Positions 7,063-16,444 of a stretch of DNA of 64,000 bases are shown here, piece by piece. Source of the DNA: Nonomuraea sp. NEAU-A123 (GTDB lineage: Bacteria; Actinomycetota; Actinomycetes; Streptosporangiales; Streptosporangiaceae). Position numbers and translations under genes: made by a program. The notes under the pieces were generated by a model. It did no database searches, had not been told where the DNA came from, and worked only from the letters and a program-made list of their open reading frames with translations. Numbering within the stretch: position 1 is the stretch's first letter; every line of letters begins with the position of its first letter. Location: contig NZ_JAHFZZ010000009.1 in assembly GCF_018603905.1 (NCBI RefSeq), positions 1-64,000 on the forward strand. The letters run 5' to 3'.

Positions 7063-7859
7063 GGCCGGTACGGCGAGACGGTCGGGTCGTCGTCGATCCA
7101 GAACCGCCAGGGCGTGTCCTTGGCGGTCGAGATCCCGGTGCGCGGCCCAGACCTGATCGCGTCCGCCTCGGGTGGCCACCCTTCGAGCACGGCCGCGGTC
7201 CCCTTGGGGAAGCCCGTAAGCCGGCCCGCATGGTCAGGGTGGCCGGCGGGCCCGGTCGCATGGTCGAGCCGGCCGCCGTCCTGGGCTGGGGTCGGGTCGG
7301 GGAACTGGGGCAGCCCGGCCGGCGAGCCTTCCCAGACGGCGTCGAGCCCGTTGTGCTCGCGCGCCAACCCGAGCGCGACCGCCAACCGGGCGGGCCCGCG
7401 AGCGAGGTCGCGGTCCGCGATCGGCTTACGCCGAGGTGCACCCAAGCCTCCGCCGGCCAACCCACCACCGTCCGGGCCACCGTCGCCCAAGCCGCCGCCT
7501 GAGCGGCGCCACCGGGCCAGGTCGGCCCGTGCCACCACCTCACCGGCGCGCAGCAGCACCGCCGACCCGAACTCCTCCGGCAGGCACACCAGGTTCGCGC
7601 AGAAGTGCATGCCGTAGGTGAAGTACACGTACAGGTGCCCAGGTGGCCCGAACATGACCGCGTTCCTGGCGGTCCGTCCCCGGTAGGTGTGGGCCGCCGG
7701 ATCCTCGCCGGGCCCGCCGTACGCCTCGACCTCGGTGAGCCGGACCGCGACCGGACCGTGCACGAGCACACGCCCGAGCAGGTCGGGCGCGACCTCGTGC
7801 GACGGCCGGTCGAAGAAGCGCCGCGGCAGCGGCGCCGAGCACAGGATCCCGGAAGGCAT
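7002..7859 (-). CDS. 3-methyladenine DNA glycosylase (AAG/MPG family)
   Basis: A 285-residue AAG-type base-excision enzyme that removes alkylated purines. TEVEAYGGPGEDPAAHTYRG and GHLYVYFTYGMHFCANLV are the family core; the catalytic Glu corresponds to Glu45 in EVEAY. It is longer than the usual 190-220 residues because of a Gly-rich insert (about residues 112-145), a second insert in the last third and a basic C-terminal tail. The tail-coding end overlaps the convergent PH-domain gene. The start lies 7 nt downstream of the argH stop, so the gene probably reads through from the arginine operon. An mpg-tyrS association is also known in mycobacteria. Confidence 0.9.
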   Translation of the reverse strand: MPSGILCSAPLPRRFFDRPSHEVAPDLLGRVLVHGPVAVRLTEVEAYGGPGEDPAAHTYRGRTARNAVMFGPPGHLYVYFTYGMHFCANLVCLPEEFGSAVLLRAGEVVARADLARWRRSGGGLGDGGPDGGGLAGGGLGAPRRKPIADRDLARGPARLAVALGLAREHNGLDAVWEGSPAGLPQFPDPTPAQDGGRLDHATGPAGHPDHAGRLTGFPKGTAAVLEGWPPEADAIRSGPRTGISTAKDTPWRFWIDDDPTVSPYRPHTPRRRSAAATSVGEVPRS

Positions 7860-7866
7860 GCGGAAG

Positions 7867-9282
7867 CTAGGCGCCCGCGGCCCACGCCGCCTGGGCGTCG
7901 ACCGCTTCGCGCAGCGCGACGAGCTGGTCACGGACCCGGTCGGGTGCGGTGCCGCCGTGGGACTTGCGGGCGGCCAGGGCGCCGGGCACGCTCAGCACGT
8001 CACGGACGTCGGGCGTCAGGTGCGGTGACACCTTGGCCAGCTCGTCGTCGGTCAGATCGCCCAGGTCCTTGTCGTTGACCTGGCACCACACCACCAGGTG
8101 GCCGACCGCCTCGTGCGCGTCGCGGAACGGCACGCCGCGGCGGACGAGCAGCTCGGCTAGGTCGGTGGCGAGCGCGAAGCCGTCGGGAGCCGATGCCTCC
8201 ATGCGCGCGGTGTTGACCCGCATGGTGGCGACCAGGCCGGCCATCGCCGGCAGGACGAGCAGCAGCGTGTCGACCGAGTCGAACACCGGCTCCTTGTCCT
8301 CCTGCAGGTCGCGGTTGTAGGTGAGCGGCAGGCCCTTGAGCGTCGTGAGCATCGCCATGAGGTTGCCGATGAGCCGTCCCGACTTGCCGCGCGCGAGCTC
8401 GGCGACGTCGGGGTTCTTCTTCTGCGGCATGATCGACGAGCCGGTGGAGTAGGCGTCGTCCATCTCGATCCAGCGGAACTCCTGCGAGGCCCAGAGCACG
8501 ATCTCCTCGCCGAGCCGCGACAGGTGCACGCCGATCAGGGCCGCGTCGAACAGGAACTCCGCCGCGAAGTCACGGTCGGCCACCGCGTCCATGGAGTTGG
8601 GCGCGGCGGAGGAGAAGCCCAGCTCGGCGGCCACGGCCTGCGGGTCGAGCGGCAGCGACGAGCCCGCGAGCGCGCCGGCGCCGAGCGGCGAGACGGCCGC
8701 GCGCCGGTCCCAGTCGGTGAGCCGGTCGATGTCGCGGGCGAAGGCGTGCACGTGCGCGAGCAACTGGTGGCCGAACGAGACCGGCTGCGCGTGCTGCAGG
8801 TGGGTCATGCCGGGCGCCGCGGTGTCGGCGTGCTGCTCGGCCTGAGCCATCAGCGCCGTCTCCAGCTCGACCAGCCGGGAGACGATCGTGCGAGCATGAT
8901 CACGAAGGTAGAGGCGCAGGTCGGTGGCGATCTGGTCGTTGCGGCTCCGGCCGGCGCGCAGCTTGCCGCCGAGCGAGCCGAGCCGCTCCAGCAGGCCGCG
9001 TTCGAGCGCGGTGTGCACGTCCTCGTCGGCGACCGTCGGCCGGAACTCGCCCGCCTTGCAGGCGCGCTCCAGGTCGTCGATCGCGCCGATCATCCGATCG
9101 AGCTCGTCGTCGCTCAGCAGCCCCGCCTTGTGCAGCACCCGGGCGTGCGCCCTGGACGCCGCCAGGTCGTACGGCACGAGCCGCCAGTCGAAGTGCACGC
9201 TCACCGACAGCCGGGTCAGCGCGTCAGCGGGGCCGCCTTCGAAGCGCCCGCCCCACAGCCGCATCGGCTTGCCATCACTCAC
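7867..9282 (-). CDS. argH: argininosuccinate lyase
   Basis: Catalyses the last step of arginine synthesis, argininosuccinate to arginine plus fumarate. The 471-residue protein has the fumarase/aspartase-superfamily signature GSSIMPQKKNPD (about residues 281-292), the SRNDQ substrate loop (113-117) and THLQHAQP with the catalytic His (about 160-167). GTG at 9282 is preferred because AAGGAG ends 6 nt upstream; an ATG two codons earlier abuts that Shine-Dalgarno directly. It is the last arg gene of the cluster and lies 38 bp after argG. Confidence 0.96.
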   Translation of the reverse strand: MSDGKPMRLWGGRFEGGPADALTRLSVSVHFDWRLVPYDLAASRAHARVLHKAGLLSDDELDRMIGAIDDLERACKAGEFRPTVADEDVHTALERGLLERLGSLGGKLRAGRSRNDQIATDLRLYLRDHARTIVSRLVELETALMAQAEQHADTAAPGMTHLQHAQPVSFGHQLLAHVHAFARDIDRLTDWDRRAAVSPLGAGALAGSSLPLDPQAVAAELGFSSAAPNSMDAVADRDFAAEFLFDAALIGVHLSRLGEEIVLWASQEFRWIEMDDAYSTGSSIMPQKKNPDVAELARGKSGRLIGNLMAMLTTLKGLPLTYNRDLQEDKEPVFDSVDTLLLVLPAMAGLVATMRVNTARMEASAPDGFALATDLAELLVRRGVPFRDAHEAVGHLVVWCQVNDKDLGDLTDDELAKVSPHLTPDVRDVLSVPGALAARKSHGGTAPDRVRDQLVALREAVDAQAAWAAGA

Positions 9283-9320
9283 CGTCATCTCCTTATCGTC
9301 CCCCGCGACCATAGTGCACA

Positions 9321-10520
9321 TCAGCCCTGCTTCGCGTCTCGCGCGGCGGCGATCTTGGAGGGCAGACTGAAGAGCTGAACGAAGCCCTTGGCCAGCGACT
9401 GGTCGAAGGTGTCGCCGGTGTCGTAGGTGGCCAGCGAGAAGTCGTACAGCGATTGCTCGGAGCGGCGGCCGGTGACGGTCGCCTTGCCGCCGTGCAGGGT
9501 CATCCGGACGTCGCCGCTGACGTGCTTCTGGGCCTCGGCGATGAGCGCGTCCAGGGCGGTCTTGAGCGGCGAGAACCAGAGGCCGTCGTAGACGAGCTCG
9601 CCCCACCGCTGGTCGACGCCGCGCTTGAAGCGGGCCAGGTCACGCTCGACGGTGACGTTCTCCAGCTCCATGTGCGCGGTGATCAGCGCGATCGCGCCGG
9701 GCGCCTCGTACACCTCGCGCGACTTGATGCCGACGAGCCGGTCCTCGACCATGTCGATCCGGCCGACGCCCTGCGCGCCGGCGCGCGTGTTCAGCTCGTC
9801 GATCACCTGGTACGGCGTGAGCGACCGCCCGTCGAGCTTGACCGGGACGCCCTGCTCGAAGGTGATGACGACCTCGTCGGCGTCGCGGGTGACGGCCGGG
9901 TCGGCGGTGTAGGAGTAGACGTTCTCGGTGGGGCCGTTCCAGATGTCCTCGAGGAAGCCGGTCTCGACGGCCCTGCCCCACAGGTTCTGGTCGATGGAGA
10001 ACGGGTTCTTCTTGGAGGTCTCGATCGGCAGGCCCTTCTGCTCGGCGAACTCGATCGCCTTGTCGCGGGTCCAGGCGAAGTCGCGGGCCGGGGCGACGAC
10101 CTTCAGGTCGGGCGCGAGCGCGGCCAGGCCGGCCTCGAACCGTACCTGGTCGTTGCCCTTGCCGGTGCAGCCGTGGGAGACGATCGTGCCGCCGAACTGC
10201 TTGGCCGCGGTCACCAGGTGCTTGACGATGAGCGGCCGCGACAGCGACGACAGCAGCGGGTAGCGGTCCATGTAGAGGGCGTTGGCCTGCAGCGCGGGCA
10301 CACAGAAGTCGGCCGCGAACTCCTCCTTGGCGTCCACGACGACGGATTCGACCGCTCCGCAGTCCATGGCCCGCTTCTGGATCACCTCCATGTCCTCGCC
10401 ACCTTGTCCCAGGTCCACGGCGACGGCGATGACCTCGGCGTCCATCTTCTCGGCCAGGAACGGAATGGCCACGGAGGTGTCGAGACCTCCGGAGAATGCG
10501 AGTACCACTCTCTGCGTCAT
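9321..10520 (-). CDS. argG: argininosuccinate synthase
   Basis: ATP-dependent ligation of citrulline and aspartate. The 399-residue protein carries the PP-loop VVLAFSGGLDTS near the N-terminus, HGCTGKGNDQVRFE (about 117-130) and the SIDQNLWGR segment typical of the family. Start at ATG 10520 with GGAG seven nucleotides upstream; an ATG four codons earlier lacks this spacing. The argR-argG gap is only 29 bp, so it belongs to the same operon. Confidence 0.97.
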   Translation of the reverse strand: MTQRVVLAFSGGLDTSVAIPFLAEKMDAEVIAVAVDLGQGGEDMEVIQKRAMDCGAVESVVVDAKEEFAADFCVPALQANALYMDRYPLLSSLSRPLIVKHLVTAAKQFGGTIVSHGCTGKGNDQVRFEAGLAALAPDLKVVAPARDFAWTRDKAIEFAEQKGLPIETSKKNPFSIDQNLWGRAVETGFLEDIWNGPTENVYSYTADPAVTRDADEVVITFEQGVPVKLDGRSLTPYQVIDELNTRAGAQGVGRIDMVEDRLVGIKSREVYEAPGAIALITAHMELENVTVERDLARFKRGVDQRWGELVYDGLWFSPLKTALDALIAEAQKHVSGDVRMTLHGGKATVTGRRSEQSLYDFSLATYDTGDTFDQSLAKGFVQLFSLPSKIAAARDAKQG

Positions 10521-10549
10521 GAGTTTCTCCAAGTTCTTCAGAAAACGGG

Positions 10550-11056
10550 CTAAGCGCGTCGGGCCGCGACCCTCAGCAGCGCCTCGGCCACGTGGTGCCC
10601 GCCCTGGGGATCGCGGCTGATGACGAGGATCGTGTCGTCGCCGGCGACCGTGCCGAGGATGGACTCCCAGTCGGCGTGGTCGATGGCGGAGGCCATGAAC
10701 TGGGCGGCGCCCGGCGGGGTTCTGACGATGACCAGGTTGGCCGACGCCTCGGCGGAGACCAGCAGCTCCTCGGCGATCCGGTGCAGCCGGGCGGCCGGTG
10801 ACTCGCCGGTGCCCAGCCTGGCCAGCCGGATCCGGCCGCCGCCCTCACCGGGCAGCGCGTACACCAGCGAGCCGTCCTCGGCGCGCAGCTTGAGCGCGCC
10901 GAGTTCGTCCAGATCGCGGGAGAGCGTGGCCTGGGTGACCTCCACGCCGCTCTCGGCGAGCAGTTTGGCCAGGTCCGGCTGGGAGCGGACGGCCTGCCGC
11001 TGCAGCAGCTCGGTGATCTTCGCCTGCCGCGCGACCTTGGTCATCGGGATCGTCAT
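10550..11056 (-). CDS. argR: arginine repressor
   Basis: A 168-residue ArgR/AhrC-type regulator. The N-terminal winged helix contains SQPDLAKLLAESGVEVTQAT followed by LSRDLDELGA, the typical DNA-binding helices. The C-terminal hexamerisation and arginine-binding domain contains GTVAGDDTILVISRD. Its ATG at 11056 overlaps the argF stop (ATGA). It is expected to repress the cluster through the ARG box upstream of argC (16300-16313). Confidence 0.96.
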   Translation of the reverse strand: MTIPMTKVARQAKITELLQRQAVRSQPDLAKLLAESGVEVTQATLSRDLDELGALKLRAEDGSLVYALPGEGGGRIRLARLGTGESPAARLHRIAEELLVSAEASANLVIVRTPPGAAQFMASAIDHADWESILGTVAGDDTILVISRDPQGGHHVAEALLRVAARRA

Positions 11057-12024
11057 GGGTTGCTCGCCAGCCAGTGGAGCAACGCCTTCTGGGCGTGCAG
11101 CCGGTTCTCGGCCTGGTCCCACACCGCGCTGCGCGGGCCGTCGAGCACGTCGGCGGTGATCTCGTAGTCGCGGTAGGCGGGCAGGCAGTGCAGCACGATC
11201 GCGTCGTGCGCGGCGTACTCCATGAGCTCGGAGTTGACCTGGTACGGCATGAGCGCGTGGACCCGCTCGTCCTTGCCGTCCTGGCCCATCGACACCCAGG
11301 TGTCGGTGGCGACGACGTGCGCGCCCTGGGCGGCGGCGGCCGGGTCGGTCAGCGAGATCACCGAGCCGCCGGCCTTCGCGGCGATGGCGGCGGCGCGGTC
11401 GAGGACGACGGCGTCCGGCTGGTAGCCGACCGGGGCGCCGATCCGCACGTGCATGCCGGCCGTGGCGCCGCCCAGCAGGTAGGAGTGGGCCATGTTGTTG
11501 GCGCCGTCGCCCACGTAGGTGAGCGTCAGCCCGGCCGTCCTGCCGAACCGTTCGCGGACGGTCAGCAGGTCGGCGAGGATCTGGCAGGGGTGGAACTCGT
11601 CGGTCAGCGCGTTCACCACCGGCACCGTGGTGCCGGCCGCCATGGCCTCGATGCGCTCCTGGCCGCCGGTGCGCCAGACGATCGCGGCGACCTGCCGTTC
11701 GAGCACCCTGGCGGTGTCCTCGATCGGCTCGCCCCGGCCCAGCTGGGAGTTGCCGCCATCGATGACCAGCGGGATCCCGCCCAGCTCGCCGACGCCGACG
11801 GCGAAGGAGACCCGGGTCCTGGTGGAGGGCTTGTCGAACAGGACGGCGACGGTCTGCGGCCCGTCGAAGGGGCGGTAACCGTAGCGGTCCTTCTTCATCG
11901 CGGCGGCCAGGTCGAGCACGTCGGCCTGCTCGGCGGGCGAGAGGTCGTCGTCTCGCAGGAAGTGTCTGATTTGCGCCGAGTCCGCGCCGGGTCTGACGGG
12001 CGCCGTGCCCGCGCCGGGCCTCAT
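11053..12024 (-). CDS. argF: ornithine carbamoyltransferase
   Basis: Converts ornithine and carbamoyl phosphate to citrulline. The 323-residue protein has the carbamoyl-phosphate motif STRTR (about residues 67-71), FHPCQ (about 143-147) and the ornithine-binding HCLP motif near the C-terminus. About 18 residues precede the usual HFLRDDDLS start, a modest N-terminal extension. ATG at 12024 overlaps the argD stop by 4 nt (ATGA), and its own stop overlaps argR, indicating translational coupling. Confidence 0.96.
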   Translation of the reverse strand: MRPGAGTAPVRPGADSAQIRHFLRDDDLSPAEQADVLDLAAAMKKDRYGYRPFDGPQTVAVLFDKPSTRTRVSFAVGVGELGGIPLVIDGGNSQLGRGEPIEDTARVLERQVAAIVWRTGGQERIEAMAAGTTVPVVNALTDEFHPCQILADLLTVRERFGRTAGLTLTYVGDGANNMAHSYLLGGATAGMHVRIGAPVGYQPDAVVLDRAAAIAAKAGGSVISLTDPAAAAQGAHVVATDTWVSMGQDGKDERVHALMPYQVNSELMEYAAHDAIVLHCLPAYRDYEITADVLDGPRSAVWDQAENRLHAQKALLHWLASNP

Positions 12025-13187
12025 TTCGCCGCCTCGGCCAGGATCCCAGGGAAGGCGGCGACGAGCGCGTCGACCTGCTCGGCCGTCACGACCAGTGGCG
12101 GCGCGATCCGTATGGCGTCCGGCTGCAGCGCGTTGACCAGGAAGCCCGCGTCGGCCGCCGCCTGCTGCACCTTGCCGGAGACCGGCTCGGTCAGCACGGC
12201 GGCCAGCCACAGGCCGCGCCCGCGCACGCCTTTCAGCAGCGGGTGGCCGACCGCTTCGAGGCCGGTCCGCAGCCGGGCGCCGATCGTCTTCACGTGGTCG
12301 AGGTCGAGGTTGTCGAGTACGGCCAGCGCCGCGGCGCACGAGACCGGGTTGCCGCCGAACGTGGAGCCGTGGTCGCCCTTGTCGAACAGCCGGCCCGCGT
12401 CGCCGAAGCCGACGCACGCCCCGATCGGCAGGCCGCCGCCCAGGCCCTTGGCCAGGGTCAGGATGTCGGGGATGACACCGTCGGCCTGGTGGGCGAACCA
12501 GTGCCCGGTGCGGCCGATCGCGGACTGGATCTCGTCGGCGACCAGCAGCGCGCCGGTCGAGTCGCAGATCTCGCGGGCCGCCGCGAAGTAGCCGTCCGGC
12601 GGCGGGACCACGCCCGCCTCGCCCTGGGTGGGCTCCAGGAACACCGCGATGCAGTCGCCGGTCACGGCCTCCTTGAGGGCGGCGGCGTCACCGTACGGGA
12701 CGAACTGGACCTCGACCGGGAACGGCCCGAACTGGTCGCGGATCGACTTCTTGCCCGTCAGCGAGAGCGCGCCGATCGTGCGGCCGTGGAAGCCGTTCTC
12801 GGCGGCGACGAAGTAGGTGCGGCCGTCGCGCCTGCCGTACTTGAGCGCCAGTTTGTAGGCGGCCTCGTTGGCCTCGGTGCCGGAGTTGGCGAAGAAGACG
12901 CGGCCGGGGGCGTTCAGCAGGCCGAGGAGCTTCTCGGCGAGCAGCACCTCCGGCTCGTGCAGGAACAGGTTGCTCGTGTGCGCGATCGTCGCGACCTGCT
13001 TGGAGACCGCCTCGACCAGGGCCGGGTGGGCGTGGCCGAGCGAGGTGACCGCGATGCCGCCGATGAAGTCGAGGTATTCGTTGCCGTCCACGTCCCACAC
13101 GCGGGTGCCCTCGCCTCGGGCCAGGGCGATCGGCGGGACGCCGTAGTTCGGCATGAAGGCTTGCTCGAACCTGTCACGAAGGTTCAT
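12021..13187 (-). CDS. argD: acetylornithine aminotransferase
   Basis: PLP-dependent class III transaminase (388 residues) converting N-acetylglutamate semialdehyde to N-acetylornithine. NSGTEANEAAYKLA (about 101-114), VADEIQSAIGRTG and the Schiff-base lysine in TLAKGLGGGLPIGA (Lys247) are all present. Start ATG at 13187 overlaps the argB stop by 1 nt (TGATG). Confidence 0.96.
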   Translation of the reverse strand: MNLRDRFEQAFMPNYGVPPIALARGEGTRVWDVDGNEYLDFIGGIAVTSLGHAHPALVEAVSKQVATIAHTSNLFLHEPEVLLAEKLLGLLNAPGRVFFANSGTEANEAAYKLALKYGRRDGRTYFVAAENGFHGRTIGALSLTGKKSIRDQFGPFPVEVQFVPYGDAAALKEAVTGDCIAVFLEPTQGEAGVVPPPDGYFAAAREICDSTGALLVADEIQSAIGRTGHWFAHQADGVIPDILTLAKGLGGGLPIGACVGFGDAGRLFDKGDHGSTFGGNPVSCAAALAVLDNLDLDHVKTIGARLRTGLEAVGHPLLKGVRGRGLWLAAVLTEPVSGKVQQAAADAGFLVNALQPDAIRIAPPLVVTAEQVDALVAAFPGILAEAAK

Positions 13188-14059
13188 CAGGGCATCACCA
13201 TGGTTCCGATTCCTTGGTCGGTGAAGATCTCGAGCAGCAGCGAGTGCGACACCCGGCCGTCGAGAATGTGCGCTTGGGGCACGCCGCCCTGGACCGCCGT
13301 CAGGCAGGCCTCCATCTTCGGCTTCATGCCGCTCGACAGTGAGGGCAGCATGGCCTCCAGCGCGGCGCCGTCGAGCTTGTCGATCACGTCGGTGTCGTCG
13401 GGCCAGCCGGCGTACAGGCCCTCGACGTCGGTGAGGACGATGAGCTTCTCCGCCTGGAGGGCGACGGCCAGCGCGGCGGCCGCGGTGTCGGCGTTGACGT
13501 TGTAGATCTCCCCGTCCTCGCTGCGGGCGACGCTGGAGACGACGGGGACGCGGCCATTGTCGATCATGGCCTGCACGGCGCCGGGGTCGACCCTGACGAT
13601 CTCGCCCACCTGGCCGATGTCCACGAGCTCGCCGTCGACGAGCGCGTGCTTGCGCTCGGCGGTGAACAGGTGGGCGTCCTCGCCCGACATGCCGACCGCG
13701 AGCGGGCCGTGCCTGTTGATCAGGCCGACGACGTCGCGGTTGACCTGGCCGACCAGCACCATTCGGACCACCTGCATGGCCTCGGGTGTGGTGACCCGCA
13801 GCCCCGCCGTGAACGTCGACTCGATGCCCAGCCGGTCGAGGTGCTTGCTGATCTGCGGGCCGCCGCCGTGCACCACGACCGGCCGGAGGCCGGCGTAGTG
13901 CAGGAAGCCGATGTCCTCGGCGAAGCCCTCCATGAGCGACTTCTCGATCATGGCGTTGCCGCCGTACTTGATGACGACGATGGCGCCGTGGAAGCGGGCC
14001 AGCCAGGGCAGGGCCTCGATGAGCGTGTCGGCCTTGGTGTGGGCGGTGATGGTCCTCAT
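13187..14059 (-). CDS. argB: acetylglutamate kinase
   Basis: Phosphorylates N-acetylglutamate. The 290-residue amino-acid-kinase-fold protein has VVIKYGGNAM (N-terminal phosphate-binding lysine), VVVHGGGPQI and the NVNADTAAAALA nucleotide/substrate segment. In many actinobacteria this is the arginine-feedback-controlled step. The open frame continues upstream into argJ, but ATG 14059 overlaps the argJ stop as ATGA and gives a family-length protein. Confidence 0.96.
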   Translation of the reverse strand: MRTITAHTKADTLIEALPWLARFHGAIVVIKYGGNAMIEKSLMEGFAEDIGFLHYAGLRPVVVHGGGPQISKHLDRLGIESTFTAGLRVTTPEAMQVVRMVLVGQVNRDVVGLINRHGPLAVGMSGEDAHLFTAERKHALVDGELVDIGQVGEIVRVDPGAVQAMIDNGRVPVVSSVARSEDGEIYNVNADTAAAALAVALQAEKLIVLTDVEGLYAGWPDDTDVIDKLDGAALEAMLPSLSSGMKPKMEACLTAVQGGVPQAHILDGRVSHSLLLEIFTDQGIGTMVMP

Positions 14060-15207
14060 GAGGAGTACGCCGAGTTCTCGTGGACGTAGTCCGCGGTCAG
14101 GTCGGTGGTGTGGACGGTGGCCGAATGGGTGCCGGCTGACAGGTCGATGGTGATCGTCACGTCGCGGGGGCGCATGTCGACCTTGGTCCGGTCGTCGCCG
14201 ACCGCGCCGCCGCGGCAGATCCAGATGCCGTTGATGGCCACGTTCAGCCGGTCGGGCTCGAACACGGCGTCGGTGGTGCCGACGGCGGCCAGCACGCGGC
14301 CCCAGTTGGGGTCCTCGCCGTGGATGGCGCACTTGAGCAGGTTCGAGCGGGAGACGGCACGGCCGACCTTGACCGCGTCGTCCTCCGACACGGCGCCGAC
14401 CACCTCGATGGCGATGGCCTTGGACGCGCCTTCCGCGTCGACCAGCAGTTGCCTGGCCAGGTCGGCGCAGACCTCGGTGACCTTCTGCTGGAACTCCGCC
14501 AGGTCCGGCTTGACCCCGGAGGCGCCGCTGGCCAGCAACAGGACGGTGTCGTTGGTGGACATGCAGCCGTCGGCGTCGAGCCGGTCGAAGGTCTTGGAGG
14601 TGGCCTCGCGCAGCGCGGCGTCGAGCTCTTCCGCGCTCAGGTCGGCGTCGGTGGTGATCACGCAGAGCATGGTGGCCAGGGCCGGGGCGAGCATGCCCGC
14701 GCCCTTGGCCATACCGCCCACCATGTAGCCGCCGCCGCGTTTGAAGGAGATCTTGGAGACGGTGTCGGTGGTGCGGATGGCGTCGGCCGCGGCCAGGCCG
14801 CCGTCGCGGGACAGCTGCGCGGCGGCGCCCTCCACGCCGGCCAGCAGGGCTTCCATGGGCAGCCGCTCGCCGATCAGGCCGGTCGAGCAGACCGCGATCT
14901 CGCCCGCCGAGTCCTGGAGCACCTCGGCCGCTTTCTCGGCGGTGGCGTGCGTGTCCTGGAAGCCCTCGGGGCCGGTGCAAGCGTTGGCGCCGCCCGAGTT
15001 GAGGACGACCGCCCGGACCCGCCCGCCCCGCAGGACCTGCTGCGACCACAGGACGGGGGCGGCCTTGACGCGGTTGGCGGTGAAGACACCGGCCGCGGCG
15101 TGGTTCGGACCGTCGTTGACGACCAGGGCCAGGTCGCGCGCGTCGCCGGACTTGATGCCGGCGGCGACACCCGCGGCTCTGAACCCCAAGGGGGCGGTCA
15201 CGCTCAT
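14056..15207 (-). CDS. argJ: bifunctional ornithine acetyltransferase/N-acetylglutamate synthase
   Basis: Recycles the acetyl group from acetylornithine to glutamate. The 383-residue precursor has the autoproteolysis site in KGAGMLAPALATML, cleaved before Thr179 to give alpha and beta chains, and the CMSTNDT motif. Start ATG 15207 follows GGAGGAGGCCGC. The 58 bp gap to argC contains TGCATATCGATT, which looks like a half ARG box. Confidence 0.96.
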   Translation of the reverse strand: MSVTAPLGFRAAGVAAGIKSGDARDLALVVNDGPNHAAAGVFTANRVKAAPVLWSQQVLRGGRVRAVVLNSGGANACTGPEGFQDTHATAEKAAEVLQDSAGEIAVCSTGLIGERLPMEALLAGVEGAAAQLSRDGGLAAADAIRTTDTVSKISFKRGGGYMVGGMAKGAGMLAPALATMLCVITTDADLSAEELDAALREATSKTFDRLDADGCMSTNDTVLLLASGASGVKPDLAEFQQKVTEVCADLARQLLVDAEGASKAIAIEVVGAVSEDDAVKVGRAVSRSNLLKCAIHGEDPNWGRVLAAVGTTDAVFEPDRLNVAINGIWICRGGAVGDDRTKVDMRPRDVTITIDLSAGTHSATVHTTDLTADYVHENSAYSS

Positions 15208-15265
15208 GCGGCCTCCTCCGTGAGTGCCGGACACACCTGCATATCGATTCGTACGTTGCGCTCTC

Positions 15266-16288
15266 TCACGGAGCAACTCCTGTCAGGGGAAGGCCGAGCT
15301 CTTCCGGCAGGCCGAGTGCGAGGTTCACGCTCTGGATCGCGCCTCCGGCCGTGCCCTTGGTGAGGTTGTCGATGGCGATGACGGCGACCAGGCGGCCGGC
15401 GCGCTCGTCGAGCGTCACCTGCAGGGCGGCGGTGTTGGCGCCGTAGGTCATCGCGGTGGCCGGCCAGGTGCCCTCGGGCAGCAGGGTGACGAACGGCTCC
15501 TTGGCCAGCGCGCTCTCGTACGCCTCTCGCACGGCGGCCTTGGTCAGCCCTGGCGCGGCGGGGGCGGAGCAGGTGGCCAGGATGCCGCGGCTCATCGGGG
15601 CCAGCGTGGGGGTGAACGACACACGGACCGGCGTGCCCGCGACGGTGCCGAGGGCCTGCTCCATCTCCGGGGTGTGCCGGTGGACGCCGCCCACGCCGTA
15701 CGCGCTGACCGAGCCGATGACCTCGCTGCCGAGCAGGTTGGGCTTGAGCGACTTGCCCGCGCCGCTGGTGCCGCTGGCGGCGACGACGACCACGTCGGGC
15801 TCGGCCAGGCCGGCGGCGAAGGCGGGCAGCAGGGCGAGGATGACGGAGGTCGGGTAGCAGCCGGGCACCGCGATCCGCTTGGCGCTCTTGAGCACCTCGC
15901 GCTGGCCGGGCAGCTCGGGCAGGCCGTAGGGCCAGGTGCCGGCGTGCTCGCCGCCGTAGAACTCCTGCCAGGCGGCCGGGTCGGTGAGCCGGTGGTCGGC
16001 GCCGCAGTCCACGACGATCGTGTCCTCGGGCAGCTGGGCGGCGACGGCCGCGGAGTGGCCGTGCGGCAGGGCCAGGAAGACCACGTCGTGCCCGGCGAGC
16101 GCTTCGGGGGTGGTGGCCTCGATGATCCGGTCGGCGAGCTGCGGGAGATGTGGCTGGTGGGCGCCGAGCGCGCTGCCCGCGCTGGAAGCCGCGGTGAGCG
16201 TGCCGATCTCGAGCTCCGGGTGCGCGAGCAGCAGGCGGAGCAGCTCACCGCCCGCGTAGCCGCTGGCTCCCGCGATCGCCGCTCTCAT
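15266..16288 (-). CDS. argC: N-acetyl-gamma-glutamyl-phosphate reductase
   Basis: NADPH-dependent reduction of N-acetylglutamyl phosphate. The 340-residue protein has the Rossmann motif GASGYAGGELLRLL and the active-site cysteine in AVPGCYPT (Cys144). ATG at 16288 follows AGGAGG with ideal spacing. It is the first gene of the argCJBDFRGH operon, and the ARG box overlaps its ribosome-binding site region. Confidence 0.97.
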   Translation of the reverse strand: MRAAIAGASGYAGGELLRLLLAHPELEIGTLTAASSAGSALGAHQPHLPQLADRIIEATTPEALAGHDVVFLALPHGHSAAVAAQLPEDTIVVDCGADHRLTDPAAWQEFYGGEHAGTWPYGLPELPGQREVLKSAKRIAVPGCYPTSVILALLPAFAAGLAEPDVVVVAASGTSGAGKSLKPNLLGSEVIGSVSAYGVGGVHRHTPEMEQALGTVAGTPVRVSFTPTLAPMSRGILATCSAPAAPGLTKAAVREAYESALAKEPFVTLLPEGTWPATAMTYGANTAALQVTLDERAGRLVAVIAIDNLTKGTAGGAIQSVNLALGLPEELGLPLTGVAP

Positions 16289-16299
16289 CCCGAACCTCC

Positions 16300-16313
16300 T
16301 GCATAGTTATGCA
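16300..16313 (-). promoter_or_regulatory. ARG box (ArgR operator) upstream of argC
   Basis: TGCATAGTTATGCA is a near-perfect palindrome matching the actinobacterial ARG-box core (TGCATA-NN-TATGCA). It lies 12 bp upstream of the argC start and abuts the AGGAGG Shine-Dalgarno (16295-16300). ArgR with arginine would bind here and block initiation of the cluster. A weak CATGC-containing half site may lie at about 16322-16328. Confidence 0.85.
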
Positions 16314-16444
16314 TCTCAACTCATGCTCTTACTGTGACGATGATGCCCTCCAGAGGATGAACACGCAACCTGGGCGCGCCATTGCGCTCACATACCGAGA
16401 CGGTAAATCGCCTGTTTCGCCCGGATTTCGCGCTCTAGCGCGAC

